NCBI GenBank assembly: GCA_030150265.1 | Contig: JASLGG010000023.1 | Location: 1 to 64,000, forward strand | Source: Protaetiibacter sp. | Lineage (GTDB): Bacteria; Actinomycetota; Actinomycetes; Actinomycetales; Microbacteriaceae | Length of the DNA: 64,000 bases | Direction: 5' to 3' | Part shown: one piece after another, positions 48,838 through 57,442 of the stretch | How the letters are laid out: every line of letters begins with the position of its first letter | How positions within the stretch are numbered: the first letter of the stretch is position 1 | The notes under the pieces: model-generated | Database searches by the model: none | Told to the model about the DNA's origin: nothing | Seen by the model: only the letters and a program-made list of their open reading frames with translations | Position numbers and translations under genes: made by a program

Positions 48838-48877
48838 GGGCGGGTAGGACTGACATCGTTCTCAGTCCGACCCGCCC
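48838..48877 (-). terminator. Terminator after the permease genes
   Basis: GGGCGGGTAGGACTGA / TCAGTCCGACCCGCCC, 16 positions with one A-G mismatch, 8-nt loop, located 27 bp after the stop of the second permease. Confidence 0.7.
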
Positions 48878-48903
48878 CGTGCAGCCCCCGGCGGGGCACG
48901 AGC

Positions 48904-49830
48904 TCAGCCCTTGCGGCCCTGCGTGGCCACCCCCTCGATGAAGTAGCGCTGACCGAAGGCGAACAGCACCAGCATCGGCAGCGTCACGAGGAGCGCCGCC
49001 ACCATGACGTACTGGTAGTCGCCGTGGCCGCCGTTGGTCGGGCTGTACTTCGTCATCGCCGCCGCGATCCCGAGCGGCACCGTGTAGCCCTCCTGGCTTC
49101 CCGCGTTCAGGTAGATGAGCGCCGCCTGCAGGTTGTTCCAGCTGGCCTGGAACTCGAACAGGAACACGATGATGAACGACGGGATCGACAGCGGGAACGC
49201 CATCCGCCAGAACATGCCCCAATAGCTGACGCCGTCCATCCGCGCCGCCTCGAAGATCTCCCGCGGCAGCCCGAGGAAGAACTGTCTCTGCAGGAAGATG
49301 TAGAAGGCCGAGCCGAAGAGGTTCATGCCCCACAGCGGCACGCTCGTCCCCACGAGATGCAGGTTGTTCCAGATGAGGTACTGCGGCACGAGCGTCACCG
49401 CTCCCGGCAGCATCATGGTGGCGAGCACGAGCCCGAACAGGATGCCGCGTCCCGGGAACGTGAAGTAGGCGAACCCCCACGCGACGAGCGAGCTCGACAC
49501 GGTCACGAAGGTCGCGGCGAGCAGCGCGATCCCGATGCTGTTGCCCACCCAGCTCAGCAGCGGCAGCTCGCTCCAGACGTTGGCGTAGTTCTCGGGCTGG
49601 AACGTCTTCGGGATGAGCGCGTTGTCGAAGACCTGGCCGCGCGGCTTGAAGCTCGCGGCGAGCAGCCACGCGAACGGGTATAGGAACAGGGCCGAGAATC
49701 CCAGCAGCACGATCCAGCGGATGACCTGCCCGATCACCGAGCCGATGCGCCGGGGCGGCTTGGTGACCGCCGGGCGTTCCTTGCCCGCGCTCGAGACGGC
49801 GGGGGCCAGTGCGGAGGCGTCGACCGACAT
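48904..49830 (-). CDS. Carbohydrate ABC transporter permease (MalG-like)
   Basis: 308 residues. Six helices: WIVLLGFSALFLYPFAWLLA, IGIALLAATFVTVSSSLVAW, GILFGLVLATMMLPGAVTLV and others. EAA loop EAARMDGVSYWGMFWRMAFPLSIP for docking the ATPase, and a typical MalG C-terminus (QYVMVAALLVTLPMLVLFAFGQRYFIEGVATQGRKG). The ATG shares one base with the stop of the upstream permease (TGATG), so the two are co-translated. Confidence 0.95.
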   Translation of the reverse strand: MSVDASALAPAVSSAGKERPAVTKPPRRIGSVIGQVIRWIVLLGFSALFLYPFAWLLAASFKPRGQVFDNALIPKTFQPENYANVWSELPLLSWVGNSIGIALLAATFVTVSSSLVAWGFAYFTFPGRGILFGLVLATMMLPGAVTLVPQYLIWNNLHLVGTSVPLWGMNLFGSAFYIFLQRQFFLGLPREIFEAARMDGVSYWGMFWRMAFPLSIPSFIIVFLFEFQASWNNLQAALIYLNAGSQEGYTVPLGIAAAMTKYSPTNGGHGDYQYVMVAALLVTLPMLVLFAFGQRYFIEGVATQGRKG

Positions 49831-50780
49831 CAGCGCTCGCTCTCGTAGTAGACGAACCGGTTGCCGACCTTCACCTGCACCAGCGAGATCACCATGATGA
49901 TCACGAACAGCAGCCACGCCATCGCGGCCGCGAAGCCGAAGTTGAACTGGCGGAAGGCCTGCTGGAAGAGGTAGATGGCGTAGAAGAGCGACGCATCCGA
50001 GGCGCCCGTGCCGGTGTCCCGGTAGAACAGCAGGTACGCCTGGTCGAAGGTCTGCAGTGCGGCGATCGTGAGCACGATGACGTTGAAGAACATCGCGCCC
50101 GAGATCATCGGCAGGGTGATGGAGAAGAAGCGCCGCGCGGGACCGGCGCCGTCGATCTCGGCCACCTCGTAGAGGTCGCGCGGCACGTTCTTGAGCGCCG
50201 CGAGGAAGATCACCATCGTGCCGCTCACGCCCCACAGCGTCATGAGCACGATCGAGGGCTTCACCCAGTTCGGGTCGAGCAGCCACTGCGGGCCCTGGAT
50301 GCCGATCAGCGCGAGCCCCTTGTTGATGGCGCCCTGGTTGCCGTTCAGCAGCAGGAAGAACACGGATGCCGTGGCCACCGCCGGCGTCATCTTCGGCAGG
50401 TAGTAGATGGTGCGGAAGACGCCGGCGCCGCGGCGCACGTTGGCGAGCAGCATCGCCAGGAAGAGGGCGAAGATGATCTCGAGCGGCACGGCGAGCACCG
50501 CGTAGAACAGCGTGTTGCCGAGCGCGATCATGACCTTCGGGTCCTCGATGAGGGCCTCGTAGTTCGAGAAGCCGGCCGGCCGCGCCGTGTTGGTCGCGAG
50601 CTGGTAATGGCTGAAGGAGATCACCAGGCTGTAGATCATCGCGCCGAGCGTGAAGACCAGGAACCCGAGGATCCAGGGCGAGATGAACAGGAAGCCGGCG
50701 ATGGCCTCCCGCCGGTTGTAGCGGCGCGTCTTGAACTCGCGCGGTCCAGCCGCCGTCTCGACGACGGTGGTGGCGGCCAT
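49830..50780 (-). CDS. Carbohydrate ABC transporter permease (MalF-like)
   Basis: 316 residues; GGAGG before the ATG at 50780. MalF-type with six helices (IAGFLFISPWILGFLVFTLG, TLFYAVLAVPLEIIFALFLAM and others) and EAA loop EVAEIDGAGPARRFFSITLPMIS. It forms the membrane pair with the MalG-like protein and the SBP. Divergent from the GH2 gene across 94 bp holding the LacI-type operator, which probably controls both directions. An intracellular glycosidase next door suggests uptake of oligosaccharides. Confidence 0.95.
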   Translation of the reverse strand: MAATTVVETAAGPREFKTRRYNRREAIAGFLFISPWILGFLVFTLGAMIYSLVISFSHYQLATNTARPAGFSNYEALIEDPKVMIALGNTLFYAVLAVPLEIIFALFLAMLLANVRRGAGVFRTIYYLPKMTPAVATASVFFLLLNGNQGAINKGLALIGIQGPQWLLDPNWVKPSIVLMTLWGVSGTMVIFLAALKNVPRDLYEVAEIDGAGPARRFFSITLPMISGAMFFNVIVLTIAALQTFDQAYLLFYRDTGTGASDASLFYAIYLFQQAFRQFNFGFAAAMAWLLFVIIMVISLVQVKVGNRFVYYESER

Positions 50781-50856
50781 CAGGTGACCTCCGCGGTGGT
50801 GTGGATCAGGTTCAACAGGAACTCCCTCGTGAGGCGACATCGACTCGGACGCCAGA

Positions 50857-50876
50857 ATGTGGTAACGATGCCACAT
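50857..50876. promoter_or_regulatory. LacI-type operator ATGTGGTAACGATGCCACAT overlapping the GH2 start
   Basis: 20-bp palindrome that includes the ATG of the GH2 gene at 50875. A TAACGA hexamer inside it (50863-50868) could be the -10 for a leaderless GH2 transcript. On the other strand it covers the promoter zone of the permease operon. Confidence 0.75.
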
Positions 50877-53469
50877 GGGCGTATCGAGGAGCATAGGTCG
50901 GCCGGACCACTCCCTGCAAGGGATTGACGAGCTGAGCCTCGCCGGGCAGTGGCAGCTGCGCGAGTCGATCGGCGAGACCTGGCGGTGGTACGTCGCGGCT
51001 CCGCCGCCCGAGGCGCTCAACAACGTCGCGCCCGACAGCGCGGCCCCCGGCTGGTCGCGGGTGCGCGTTCCGGGCGGCGTCGTCGACGCTCTCGCCCGAG
51101 GCGGCGCGATCCCCGATCCGCGTCGTGGATGGGGCAGTCGCGCCGCGGAGTGGAGCGGCAGCCGCTCGTGGGTGCTGCGCCGCCTCGTGGAGCTCGACGA
51201 GAGCTGGGCGGGGACGGATGCGGTGCTCGAGCTCGACGGGATCGACCCGGGCGGCCGCGTGTTCTGGGACGGCGAGGAGCTCGGCCGCGTCGACGGCCTC
51301 TACCGCCCGCTGCGGCTGCCGCTGCCGCTCACCGCGGCGGGCCGCCACGTGCTCGCGGTCGTCGTCGATCCCGTGCCGCCGGGGGTGCCGCAGGTGGGGC
51401 GCACGGACGCGGTGCGCCGCCACGCCCCGCGGCTCGGGTACGGCTGGGACTTCTGCCCGCCGTTCCCGCACCAGGGCGTGTGGCGCCCCGTGCGCCTGCG
51501 CCGCGGGCCGCGCATCGCGGCGCTCGAGGTCGCGGTCGAGACCTCGGGCGATCTGGACCGCGGCACGGTGCGCATCCGGCTGCGCACCGAGGGCCCGCCG
51601 GCTCCCGTCTCCGCCCGTCTTCGGCTCGCGGAGGGCGAACTCGCCGCGAGCGCGATGCCCGACGCGCACGGCGAGGCGGTCCTCGTGCTCGAGGTGCCGC
51701 ATCCGCCGCTCTGGTGGCCCGCAGGGCTCGGCGCGCAGCCCCTCGCCGAGCTGCGCGTGCGCGTCGGGAACCACGAGGAGACCCGGCGCATCGGCTTCCG
51801 GCACCTGGCCTGGGAGCGCACGCCCGGCTCGCCCGCCGACGCGCTGCCCTACGGCCTGCGGGTCAACGGCGTGCCAGTGCCGCTCACGGGCGTCAACTGG
51901 GCGCCCGCCGACGCGCAGTTCGGGGAGGTCACGCGGGAGCGGCTCGCGCACCTGACCGAGGTGGCCCGCGCGTCCGGAGCCCGGATGCTGCGGGTCTGGG
52001 GCGGCGGGCTCGTGGAGACCCCCGAGCTCTTCGAGGCGTGCGACGAGCGGGGGCTCCTCGTGTGGCAGGAGTTCTCGCAGTCGTCGTCGGGCATCCAGAG
52101 CGCGCCGTCGGAGGATCCGGATGTGGTGGCCGCGTTCGCCGCCGACGCCCGGCTGCTCGTGCCCGCGCGCCGCCACCACCCCTCGCTCGTGCTGTGGGGC
52201 GGCGGCAACGAGCTGCAGGACGAGGCGGGGCCGCTCGGCACCGGCGACAGCGCCGTGCTGCGCGCCCTCGCCGCGGTCGTGCACGAACTCGACCCGGAGC
52301 GCGGCTGGCTGCCGACCTCGCCGAGCGGGCCCGAGTTCCACCACCGGCTCGACGTGATCGCACGCGACCCCGCGGCGCAGCACGACGTGCACGGGCCGTG
52401 GGAGTACCAGGGCACCGAGGCGCAGCACACCCTCGCCGCGGCCGGCACCGCGCTCGCGCACACCGAGTTCGGGGTGGAGGGAATGGCGAACCGTCGGCTC
52501 TTCGAGCACCTCGTGCCGGTGGAGGCGCGCGAGCCCGCCGGACGCGCGAACCCGCTCATGCGGCACCTCGGCGAGTGGTGGAACAACGCCGCGCAGCTCG
52601 AGGAGCTGTTCGGCTCCGGGATGTCGCTCGACGAGCTGCGACGGGCGAGCCAGTGGCTGCAGGCGTCCGGCCTCGCCATCGCGCTCGAGGCCGACCGCCG
52701 CCGCTGGCCGCGCACCTCGATGGTGCTCCCGTGGCAGCTCGCGGAGTCGTATCCGAACGCCTGGGGCACCGCGCTCGTCGGCTACGACGGCGGGCCGAAG
52801 CCGGCGCTGGGGGTGCTCGCGCGGGCGTTCCGCGACGAGCGCGTCACGCTCGTGACCGAGCGCACGGCGTGGGGCGGGCATCCGGCGGTCTCGGCGTCGG
52901 CGTGGCTGTGGAGCCGGGCCGGGCGGCCTGCAGGCGGACGGCTCGAGCTCGCCGCGCTCGACCTCGCGGGACGCGAGCTCGCGGCGACCGTCGTGTCGCT
53001 CGGCGCGGTCGGGAACCCGGATGCCGCGGCGCGTCTCGAGGCGCCCACGCCGTCCGGCGCTTTCCTGTGGCGGGCGCGCTGGATCGCCGCCGACGGCACG
53101 ACCGTCGACGACGAGACCGTGCTGCAGACCGGCGACGCCGACCTCGCGGGGCTGCGCCGGCTGCCGCGCGCGACGCTCGCCGCCGCGACGACGGCGGGCG
53201 GATGGCGCATCCGCAACACCGGACCGGCCGCGGCCGTCGCATGGGGCCCGCGCGACGTGCGGCCCGCCGACGACGCGCGCCTGCTCGCCGCCCTCCCCGA
53301 CCCGCGACCGCTGCTGCCCGGCGAGGAACGGGAGATCCCGCTGGTCAGCGGTGCCGCGCGCGACGGCGAGCTCGTCGTCGACGCCTGGAACGCCGACCCC
53401 GTCCCGCTGCCCGCATCCGCACCGCCCGCGGCGTCCGCCGCCGCGTCCGAGAACCGAGGAGCACCATGA
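50875..53469 (+). CDS. Glycoside hydrolase family 2, beta-mannosidase-like
   Basis: 864 residues. N-terminal sugar-binding domain (LSLAGQWQLRESIG...VLELDGIDPGGRVFWDGEELGRVDGLYRPLRLPL), then a TIM barrel with WGFDFCPPFP-like GWDFCPPFPHQGVWRPVRL. Acid/base Glu lies in LVLWGGGNEL (about residue 446) and the nucleophile Glu in HTEFGVEGM (about residue 530), both as in beta-mannosidases. No signal peptide, so a cytosolic enzyme acting on imported mannosides. No better start than the ATG at 50875, which lies in the operator and has no ribosome site, suggesting a leaderless mRNA. Operon with the GH1 gene (4-bp overlap). Confidence 0.9.
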   Translation: MGVSRSIGRPDHSLQGIDELSLAGQWQLRESIGETWRWYVAAPPPEALNNVAPDSAAPGWSRVRVPGGVVDALARGGAIPDPRRGWGSRAAEWSGSRSWVLRRLVELDESWAGTDAVLELDGIDPGGRVFWDGEELGRVDGLYRPLRLPLPLTAAGRHVLAVVVDPVPPGVPQVGRTDAVRRHAPRLGYGWDFCPPFPHQGVWRPVRLRRGPRIAALEVAVETSGDLDRGTVRIRLRTEGPPAPVSARLRLAEGELAASAMPDAHGEAVLVLEVPHPPLWWPAGLGAQPLAELRVRVGNHEETRRIGFRHLAWERTPGSPADALPYGLRVNGVPVPLTGVNWAPADAQFGEVTRERLAHLTEVARASGARMLRVWGGGLVETPELFEACDERGLLVWQEFSQSSSGIQSAPSEDPDVVAAFAADARLLVPARRHHPSLVLWGGGNELQDEAGPLGTGDSAVLRALAAVVHELDPERGWLPTSPSGPEFHHRLDVIARDPAAQHDVHGPWEYQGTEAQHTLAAAGTALAHTEFGVEGMANRRLFEHLVPVEAREPAGRANPLMRHLGEWWNNAAQLEELFGSGMSLDELRRASQWLQASGLAIALEADRRRWPRTSMVLPWQLAESYPNAWGTALVGYDGGPKPALGVLARAFRDERVTLVTERTAWGGHPAVSASAWLWSRAGRPAGGRLELAALDLAGRELAATVVSLGAVGNPDAAARLEAPTPSGAFLWRARWIAADGTTVDDETVLQTGDADLAGLRRLPRATLAAATTAGGWRIRNTGPAAAVAWGPRDVRPADDARLLAALPDPRPLLPGEEREIPLVSGAARDGELVVDAWNADPVPLPASAPPAASAAASENRGAP

Positions 53470-54881
53470 CCGCCCCCTTCCCCTCCGACTTCCTGTGGGG
53501 AGCCGCGACGAGCGCGTACCAGATCGAGGGCTCCCTCGACGCGGACGGCCGCGGTCCCTCGATCTGGGACTCCTTCTGCCGCCGCCCCGGCGCGATCGAG
53601 GGCGGCGGCGACGCGACGGTCGCCGTCGACTCGTACCGGCGCTGGCGCGACGACGTCGAGCTGCTCGCCGAGCTCGGCATGCGCGCCTACCGCTTCTCGA
53701 TCGGCTGGTCGCGCGTCGTGCCCGACGGCCGCGGGCGCATCGAGGAGCGCGCCCTCGACCACTACGAGCGCATCGTCGACGCGCTGCTCGAGCGCGGCAT
53801 CGCCCCCGTCGTGACCCTCAACCACTGGGACATGCCCGACGCCCTCATGGACCGCCGCGGCTGGGTCGACCGGTCGAGCGTCGACGCCTTCGTGCACTAC
53901 GCGGAGGCCGCGGCCAGGCGCCTCGGCGACCGTGTGCCGTGGTGGATCACCCAGAACGAGCCGTGGATCATCCAGCTGCTCGGCTACCAGCTCGGCCTGC
54001 ACGCGCCGGGCATCGCCGACCTCGGCGCGAGCGTCGCGGCGGGGCACCACGTGCTGCTCGCCCACGGCGCGGCCTACGACGCCATGCGGCCACTCGTGAC
54101 CGGCCGCATCGGGGCGGCGCCGAACCTGCTGCCGTGCGTGCCGGCATCCGACACCGACGCGGATCGCGCGGCGGCGTGGGGCAGCGACGGCTACGTCAAC
54201 CGCTGGTTCCTCGAGCCGCTGCTCGGACAGGGCTACCCCGACGACATGCGGGAGCACTGGGAGCGCGCGATCGGCGGACCGCTCGACGTGATCCGCGACG
54301 GCGACGAGGCGGCGATCCGCGGGCGCAGCGACTTCCTGGGGGTGAACTACTACACGCGCCGCGTCATGCAGGCCGCCGAGGTGGGGCCCGACCGGCCCTT
54401 CCCGTGGCAGGTCGTGCGCGCGCCCGAGGAGTCGCGGCTCAGCGACGAGGGCACCGAGATCGTGCCGGATGCGCTGCGCGAGCTGCTGCTGCGCCTGCAC
54501 CGCGAGTACCCGGGCGTGCCGATCATGATCACCGAGAACGGGCTCGTCTCGAACGAGACACCGCAGCACGACGGCGAGGTGCACGACGTGCGCCGCATCC
54601 GCTACCTGCGCCAGCACGTGGCGGCGATGGCGGATGCCGTGGCGGCCGGGGTGCCGCTCGTCGGCTACACGCACTGGTCGCTCTTCGACAACTTCGAGTG
54701 GTCGCTCGGCTACCGGCCGCGCTTCGGGCTCGTGTACGTCGACTACCCGACGGGCGAGCGCATCGTGAAGCACAGCGCGCGGCACTACGCGGCGCTCGTC
54801 GCGGCGGGCGGCGACCTCGCGGCGGTGCCCGAGCATGCGGCGGCCGAGAGCGCGGTCGACTCGCTGGGGGCGTTCGGATGA
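53466..54881 (+). CDS. Glycoside hydrolase family 1, beta-glucosidase
   Basis: 471 residues; GAGGAG five bases before the ATG at 53466. Starts FPSDFLWGAATSAYQIEG, the GH1 N-terminal signature. Acid/base in TQNEPW (about residue 165) and nucleophile in MITENG (about residue 357); WSLFDNFEWSLGYRPRFGLVYVDY completes the family. No signal peptide: acts in the cytoplasm on imported disaccharides or on products released by the GH2 enzyme. It could also cleave galactosides or fucosides; substrate is inferred from context. Confidence 0.96.
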   Translation: MTAPFPSDFLWGAATSAYQIEGSLDADGRGPSIWDSFCRRPGAIEGGGDATVAVDSYRRWRDDVELLAELGMRAYRFSIGWSRVVPDGRGRIEERALDHYERIVDALLERGIAPVVTLNHWDMPDALMDRRGWVDRSSVDAFVHYAEAAARRLGDRVPWWITQNEPWIIQLLGYQLGLHAPGIADLGASVAAGHHVLLAHGAAYDAMRPLVTGRIGAAPNLLPCVPASDTDADRAAAWGSDGYVNRWFLEPLLGQGYPDDMREHWERAIGGPLDVIRDGDEAAIRGRSDFLGVNYYTRRVMQAAEVGPDRPFPWQVVRAPEESRLSDEGTEIVPDALRELLLRLHREYPGVPIMITENGLVSNETPQHDGEVHDVRRIRYLRQHVAAMADAVAAGVPLVGYTHWSLFDNFEWSLGYRPRFGLVYVDYPTGERIVKHSARHYAALVAAGGDLAAVPEHAAAESAVDSLGAFG

Positions 54882-56419
54882 CGTCGGCCGAGGTCGTGGT
54901 GGTCGGCGCGACCGCCGCGGGCATCGCCGCGGCCGTCGCCGCGGCCGAGCACGGCGCACAGGTCGTGCTGCTCGCCGAGGGGCGCCACCTCGGCGGCATG
55001 GTGTCGGGCGGGCTCGGCTACACCGACGTCGGCGACGTGCGCGTGCTCGGCGGGCTCGCGGCGCGGTTCCGGCGCGACGTGGCCGCGCACTACGGCGTGC
55101 CCGTCGGGCACTACGCGGGGCCCGAGCCGCACGTCGCCGAGGGCATCCTGCGGGGCTGGCTCGAGGAGGCGGGTGTCGAGGTGGTACTGGATGCGGCGGT
55201 CGCCGGGGCGGAGACGGCCGGCACGCGCGTGACGGGGCTGCGGCTCGCATCCGGGGCCGTCGTCGGGGCGGGCGTCGTCGTCGACGCCACGTATGAGGGC
55301 GACGTGCTCGCGCTCGCGGGCGTCACGACGCGCGTGGGGCGCGAGGACCGGGCGCTGCACGGCGAGACCTTCGCGGGGCGCCGCGAGATCGCGCCCGGCC
55401 GCCACTCGATGCCGTGGGGCGTCTCGCCGTTCCGCGACGACCCGGGCGGCGAGCACGAGGGCCCGGTGATCGCGCAGCTCGCGCCCGAGCCGATGGCGGA
55501 GGTCGGGGCCGGCGACGGCAACGTCATGTCGTACGGCTACCGGCTGTGCCTCACGAGCGCGGCCGACCGCATCCCGTTCGCCGAGCCCGAGGGCTACGAC
55601 CCCGAGTACTGGGAGCTCGGACGCCGCTACCTCGCCGTGGGCGGGGCCGAGGAGCCCGCGGGGCGCTGGCTCGGGCTCGAGCCCAACCTGCCGGGCGGCA
55701 AGTGCGACGCCAACTCGCTCGGCCCGGTGTCGCTCAGCGTGCTCGACGGCTCGGCGCGCGGATGGGCGGAGGGCTCGGCGGACGAGCGCGCGGCGATCGC
55801 GGCGCACCACGCGCGGCACGCGCTCTCGTTCCTGTGGTTCCTGTCGAGCGATCCGGCGGTGGCGCGCGGCATCCGCGAGGAGCTCGGCCGCTGGGGCTTC
55901 GCGCCCGACGAGTTCGCCGACACGGACCACCTGCCGCACCAGCTCTACGTGCGCGAGGCACGGCGTATGGTCGGCGAGACCGTGCTCACCGAGCACGAGC
56001 TGCGCGCGGGCGCGGTGCCGGATGACACCGTCGCACTCGGCTCGTACCACCTCGACATCCGCGAGGTGCAGCGCAGCCGGATCACCGCCTGGGAGCACCC
56101 CGACCCGCGCTCGCACGTCGTCAACGAGGGCTACCTCTCGGTGGCGGTGCCGGCCTACGGCATCCCGTACCGGGCGCTGCTGCCGCTGGCGTCGGAGGCG
56201 ACGAACCTGCTCGCGGCGGTGTGCGTGTCGGCGTCGCACGTGGCGTTCTCGTCGATCCGCATGGAGCCGCAGTACCAGATGCTCGGGCAGGCGGCGGGCA
56301 CGGCGGCGGCGCTCGCTGCGCGCGCGGCGGGGGACGTGCACGCGGTGCCGACGGGCGCGCTGCGCGAGGCGCTCGTGGCGGACGGGGCGGTGCTGGCGCG
56401 GCCCGCCGCCGCTGGTTGA
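54878..56419 (+). CDS. FAD-dependent oxidoreductase (FAD_oxidored/xanthan-lyase-like family)
   Basis: 513 residues; start overlaps the GH1 stop (ATGA). N-terminal FAD Rossmann motif VVVVGATAAGIAAAVAAAEHG, then GRHLGGMVSGGLGYTDVGD and VVVDATYEGDVLALAG, and C-terminal FAD loop LLAAVCVSASHVAFSSIRMEPQ with GQAAGTAAALAAR. This family accompanies glycoside hydrolases and is often annotated as a xanthan-lyase-like FAD protein; a role in oxidising a sugar intermediate is inferred, not known. Its final codons Ala-Gly and stop lie in the repeat GCTGGTTGA at 56411, so the C-terminus is repeat-derived. Confidence 0.85.
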   Translation: MTSAEVVVVGATAAGIAAAVAAAEHGAQVVLLAEGRHLGGMVSGGLGYTDVGDVRVLGGLAARFRRDVAAHYGVPVGHYAGPEPHVAEGILRGWLEEAGVEVVLDAAVAGAETAGTRVTGLRLASGAVVGAGVVVDATYEGDVLALAGVTTRVGREDRALHGETFAGRREIAPGRHSMPWGVSPFRDDPGGEHEGPVIAQLAPEPMAEVGAGDGNVMSYGYRLCLTSAADRIPFAEPEGYDPEYWELGRRYLAVGGAEEPAGRWLGLEPNLPGGKCDANSLGPVSLSVLDGSARGWAEGSADERAAIAAHHARHALSFLWFLSSDPAVARGIREELGRWGFAPDEFADTDHLPHQLYVREARRMVGETVLTEHELRAGAVPDDTVALGSYHLDIREVQRSRITAWEHPDPRSHVVNEGYLSVAVPAYGIPYRALLPLASEATNLLAAVCVSASHVAFSSIRMEPQYQMLGQAAGTAAALAARAAGDVHAVPTGALREALVADGAVLARPAAAG

Positions 56420-56449
56420 GCAGCGCCGCAGGCGCGTGTCGAAACCGGC
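56411..56449 (+). repeat. Dispersed ~39-bp repeat supplying the stop codon of the FAD oxidoreductase gene
   Basis: GCTGGTTGAGCAGCGCC...GGCGCGTGTCGAAACCGGC, direct orientation, short GC hairpin inside. TGA of GCTGGTTGA is the stop codon of the upstream gene. Confidence 0.85.
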
Positions 56450-56529
56450 ACCACTCGACGCTCCGCGCGGCCGAGCGGTCGGTCGTGCGACGCATGAGCC
56501 CCGCCCGGGTCTCTCGGCGCCTCCTTTCC

Positions 56530-56577
56530 GCTGGTCGAGTAGCGCGTCGCCCGGAGGGCGGGCGCGTATCGAGACCC
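56530..56577 (+). repeat. Dispersed repeat copy 2 in the gene-free interval
   Basis: GCTGGTCGAGTAGCGC...GGCGCGTATCGAGACC with internal stem CGCCC gga GGGCG. Same orientation as the copy at 56411. Confidence 0.8.
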
Positions 56578-56644
56578 TCAGCACCTCCGCGCGACGCGGC
56601 GTCGCGGTGGCCGCTGCATGTCCTCGGGTCGGATCGCGTGCTGG

Positions 56645-56695
56645 GGGTTTCGATACGCGTGCCGTCGCTGCGCGGCGGCGCGCTACTCAACCAGC
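56645..56695 (-). repeat. Dispersed repeat copy 3, inverted
   Basis: Begins GGGTTTCGATACGCG and ends GCTACTCAACCAGC, the reverse orientation of the copies at 56411 and 56530. The three copies account for about a third of the otherwise gene-free interval 56420-56812, in which I see no supportable coding or RNA gene. Confidence 0.8.
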
Positions 56696-56812
56696 GGAGG
56701 GGGCGGGCGGAGCTTGGCAGGCGAGCCGGGGAGCGACCCGGGGCAAGCCACACGAGGCGGGCGGCAGCCCGCAAGGGACACCGCGCAGGCGCCGCCTGCG
56801 GCGACGGGCGCG

Positions 56813-57442
56813 TCAGGGGCGGCGGAGCGCCGCCTGCTGGGCCGGGGTGAGCTCGTGGGCGCCGCGGCCCGCGAGGGCGAGGGCGAGCGCCGCGCTCGCC
56901 TCGAGCTCCTCGGCGAGGTCGACGGCGCGGTCGAGCGTCGCGGCGGCGACCACGCTGCCGTGGTGGGAGAGCAGCATCACGGGGTGACCCGCGGCGATCC
57001 GCGCGCCCACCTCGGTGCCGAGCGCGGCGTCCCCCGGCGCCGCGTACGGCACGAGCGGCACCTCGCCGAGGCTCATCACACGGTAGGGCGTGTAGGCGGG
57101 CAGGGCCGCGAGCCCGGCACCGACCGGCGGCAGGCAGGCGATCGCGGTGGACGCCGGGGAGTGCAGGTGCACGACGGCGGCGAGCGCGGCATCCGCGGCG
57201 TAGGCGCCGAGGTGCACCGCCCACTCCTTCGTGGGGCGCCCGCCCGCCAGGTGCGTGCCGTCGAGGGCGAGCTCGGAGAGCTCCCCGGGCTCGACGCGCG
57301 AGAGCGAGGAGCCGGTGGGCGTGAGCAGCACGCGGTCGCCGAGACGGATGCTGAGGTTGCCCGAGGAGCCGGGCGACAGCCCGCGGGCGGCGAGGTGGTG
57401 GGCGGCCGCGATGAGCGCGACCGCGGCGTCCGCGCGGGTCAC
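56813..57442 (-). CDS. otnC: Class II aldolase/adducin-domain protein, OtnC-like
   Basis: 209 residues from the GTG at 57442, GGAGG four bases upstream, 4-bp overlap with the OtnK-like gene. Zinc-site histidines in VVHLHSPASTA and LSHHGSVVAA and the sugar-phosphate GSSGNLSIR, LLTPTGSSLSRV, TKEWAVHL regions are of the FucA/AraD fold. Coupling with a DUF1537 kinase is characteristic of OtnC, the 3-oxo-tetronate 4-phosphate decarboxylase that yields dihydroxyacetone phosphate and CO2. Assignment is by context as well as family; fuculose-phosphate-type aldolase is the alternative. Confidence 0.8.
   Translation of the reverse strand: MTRADAAVALIAAAHHLAARGLSPGSSGNLSIRLGDRVLLTPTGSSLSRVEPGELSELALDGTHLAGGRPTKEWAVHLGAYAADAALAAVVHLHSPASTAIACLPPVGAGLAALPAYTPYRVMSLGEVPLVPYAAPGDAALGTEVGARIAAGHPVMLLSHHGSVVAAATLDRAVDLAEELEASAALALALAGRGAHELTPAQQAALRRP

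Noticed and set aside
50949..54881. Long plus-strand frame of 1310 codons across the GH2 and GH1 genes
   Set aside because: Its first two thirds are an out-of-frame shadow of the GH2 gene, rich in Arg; only the end is the genuine GH1 protein, which has its own ATG and ribosome site at 53466.
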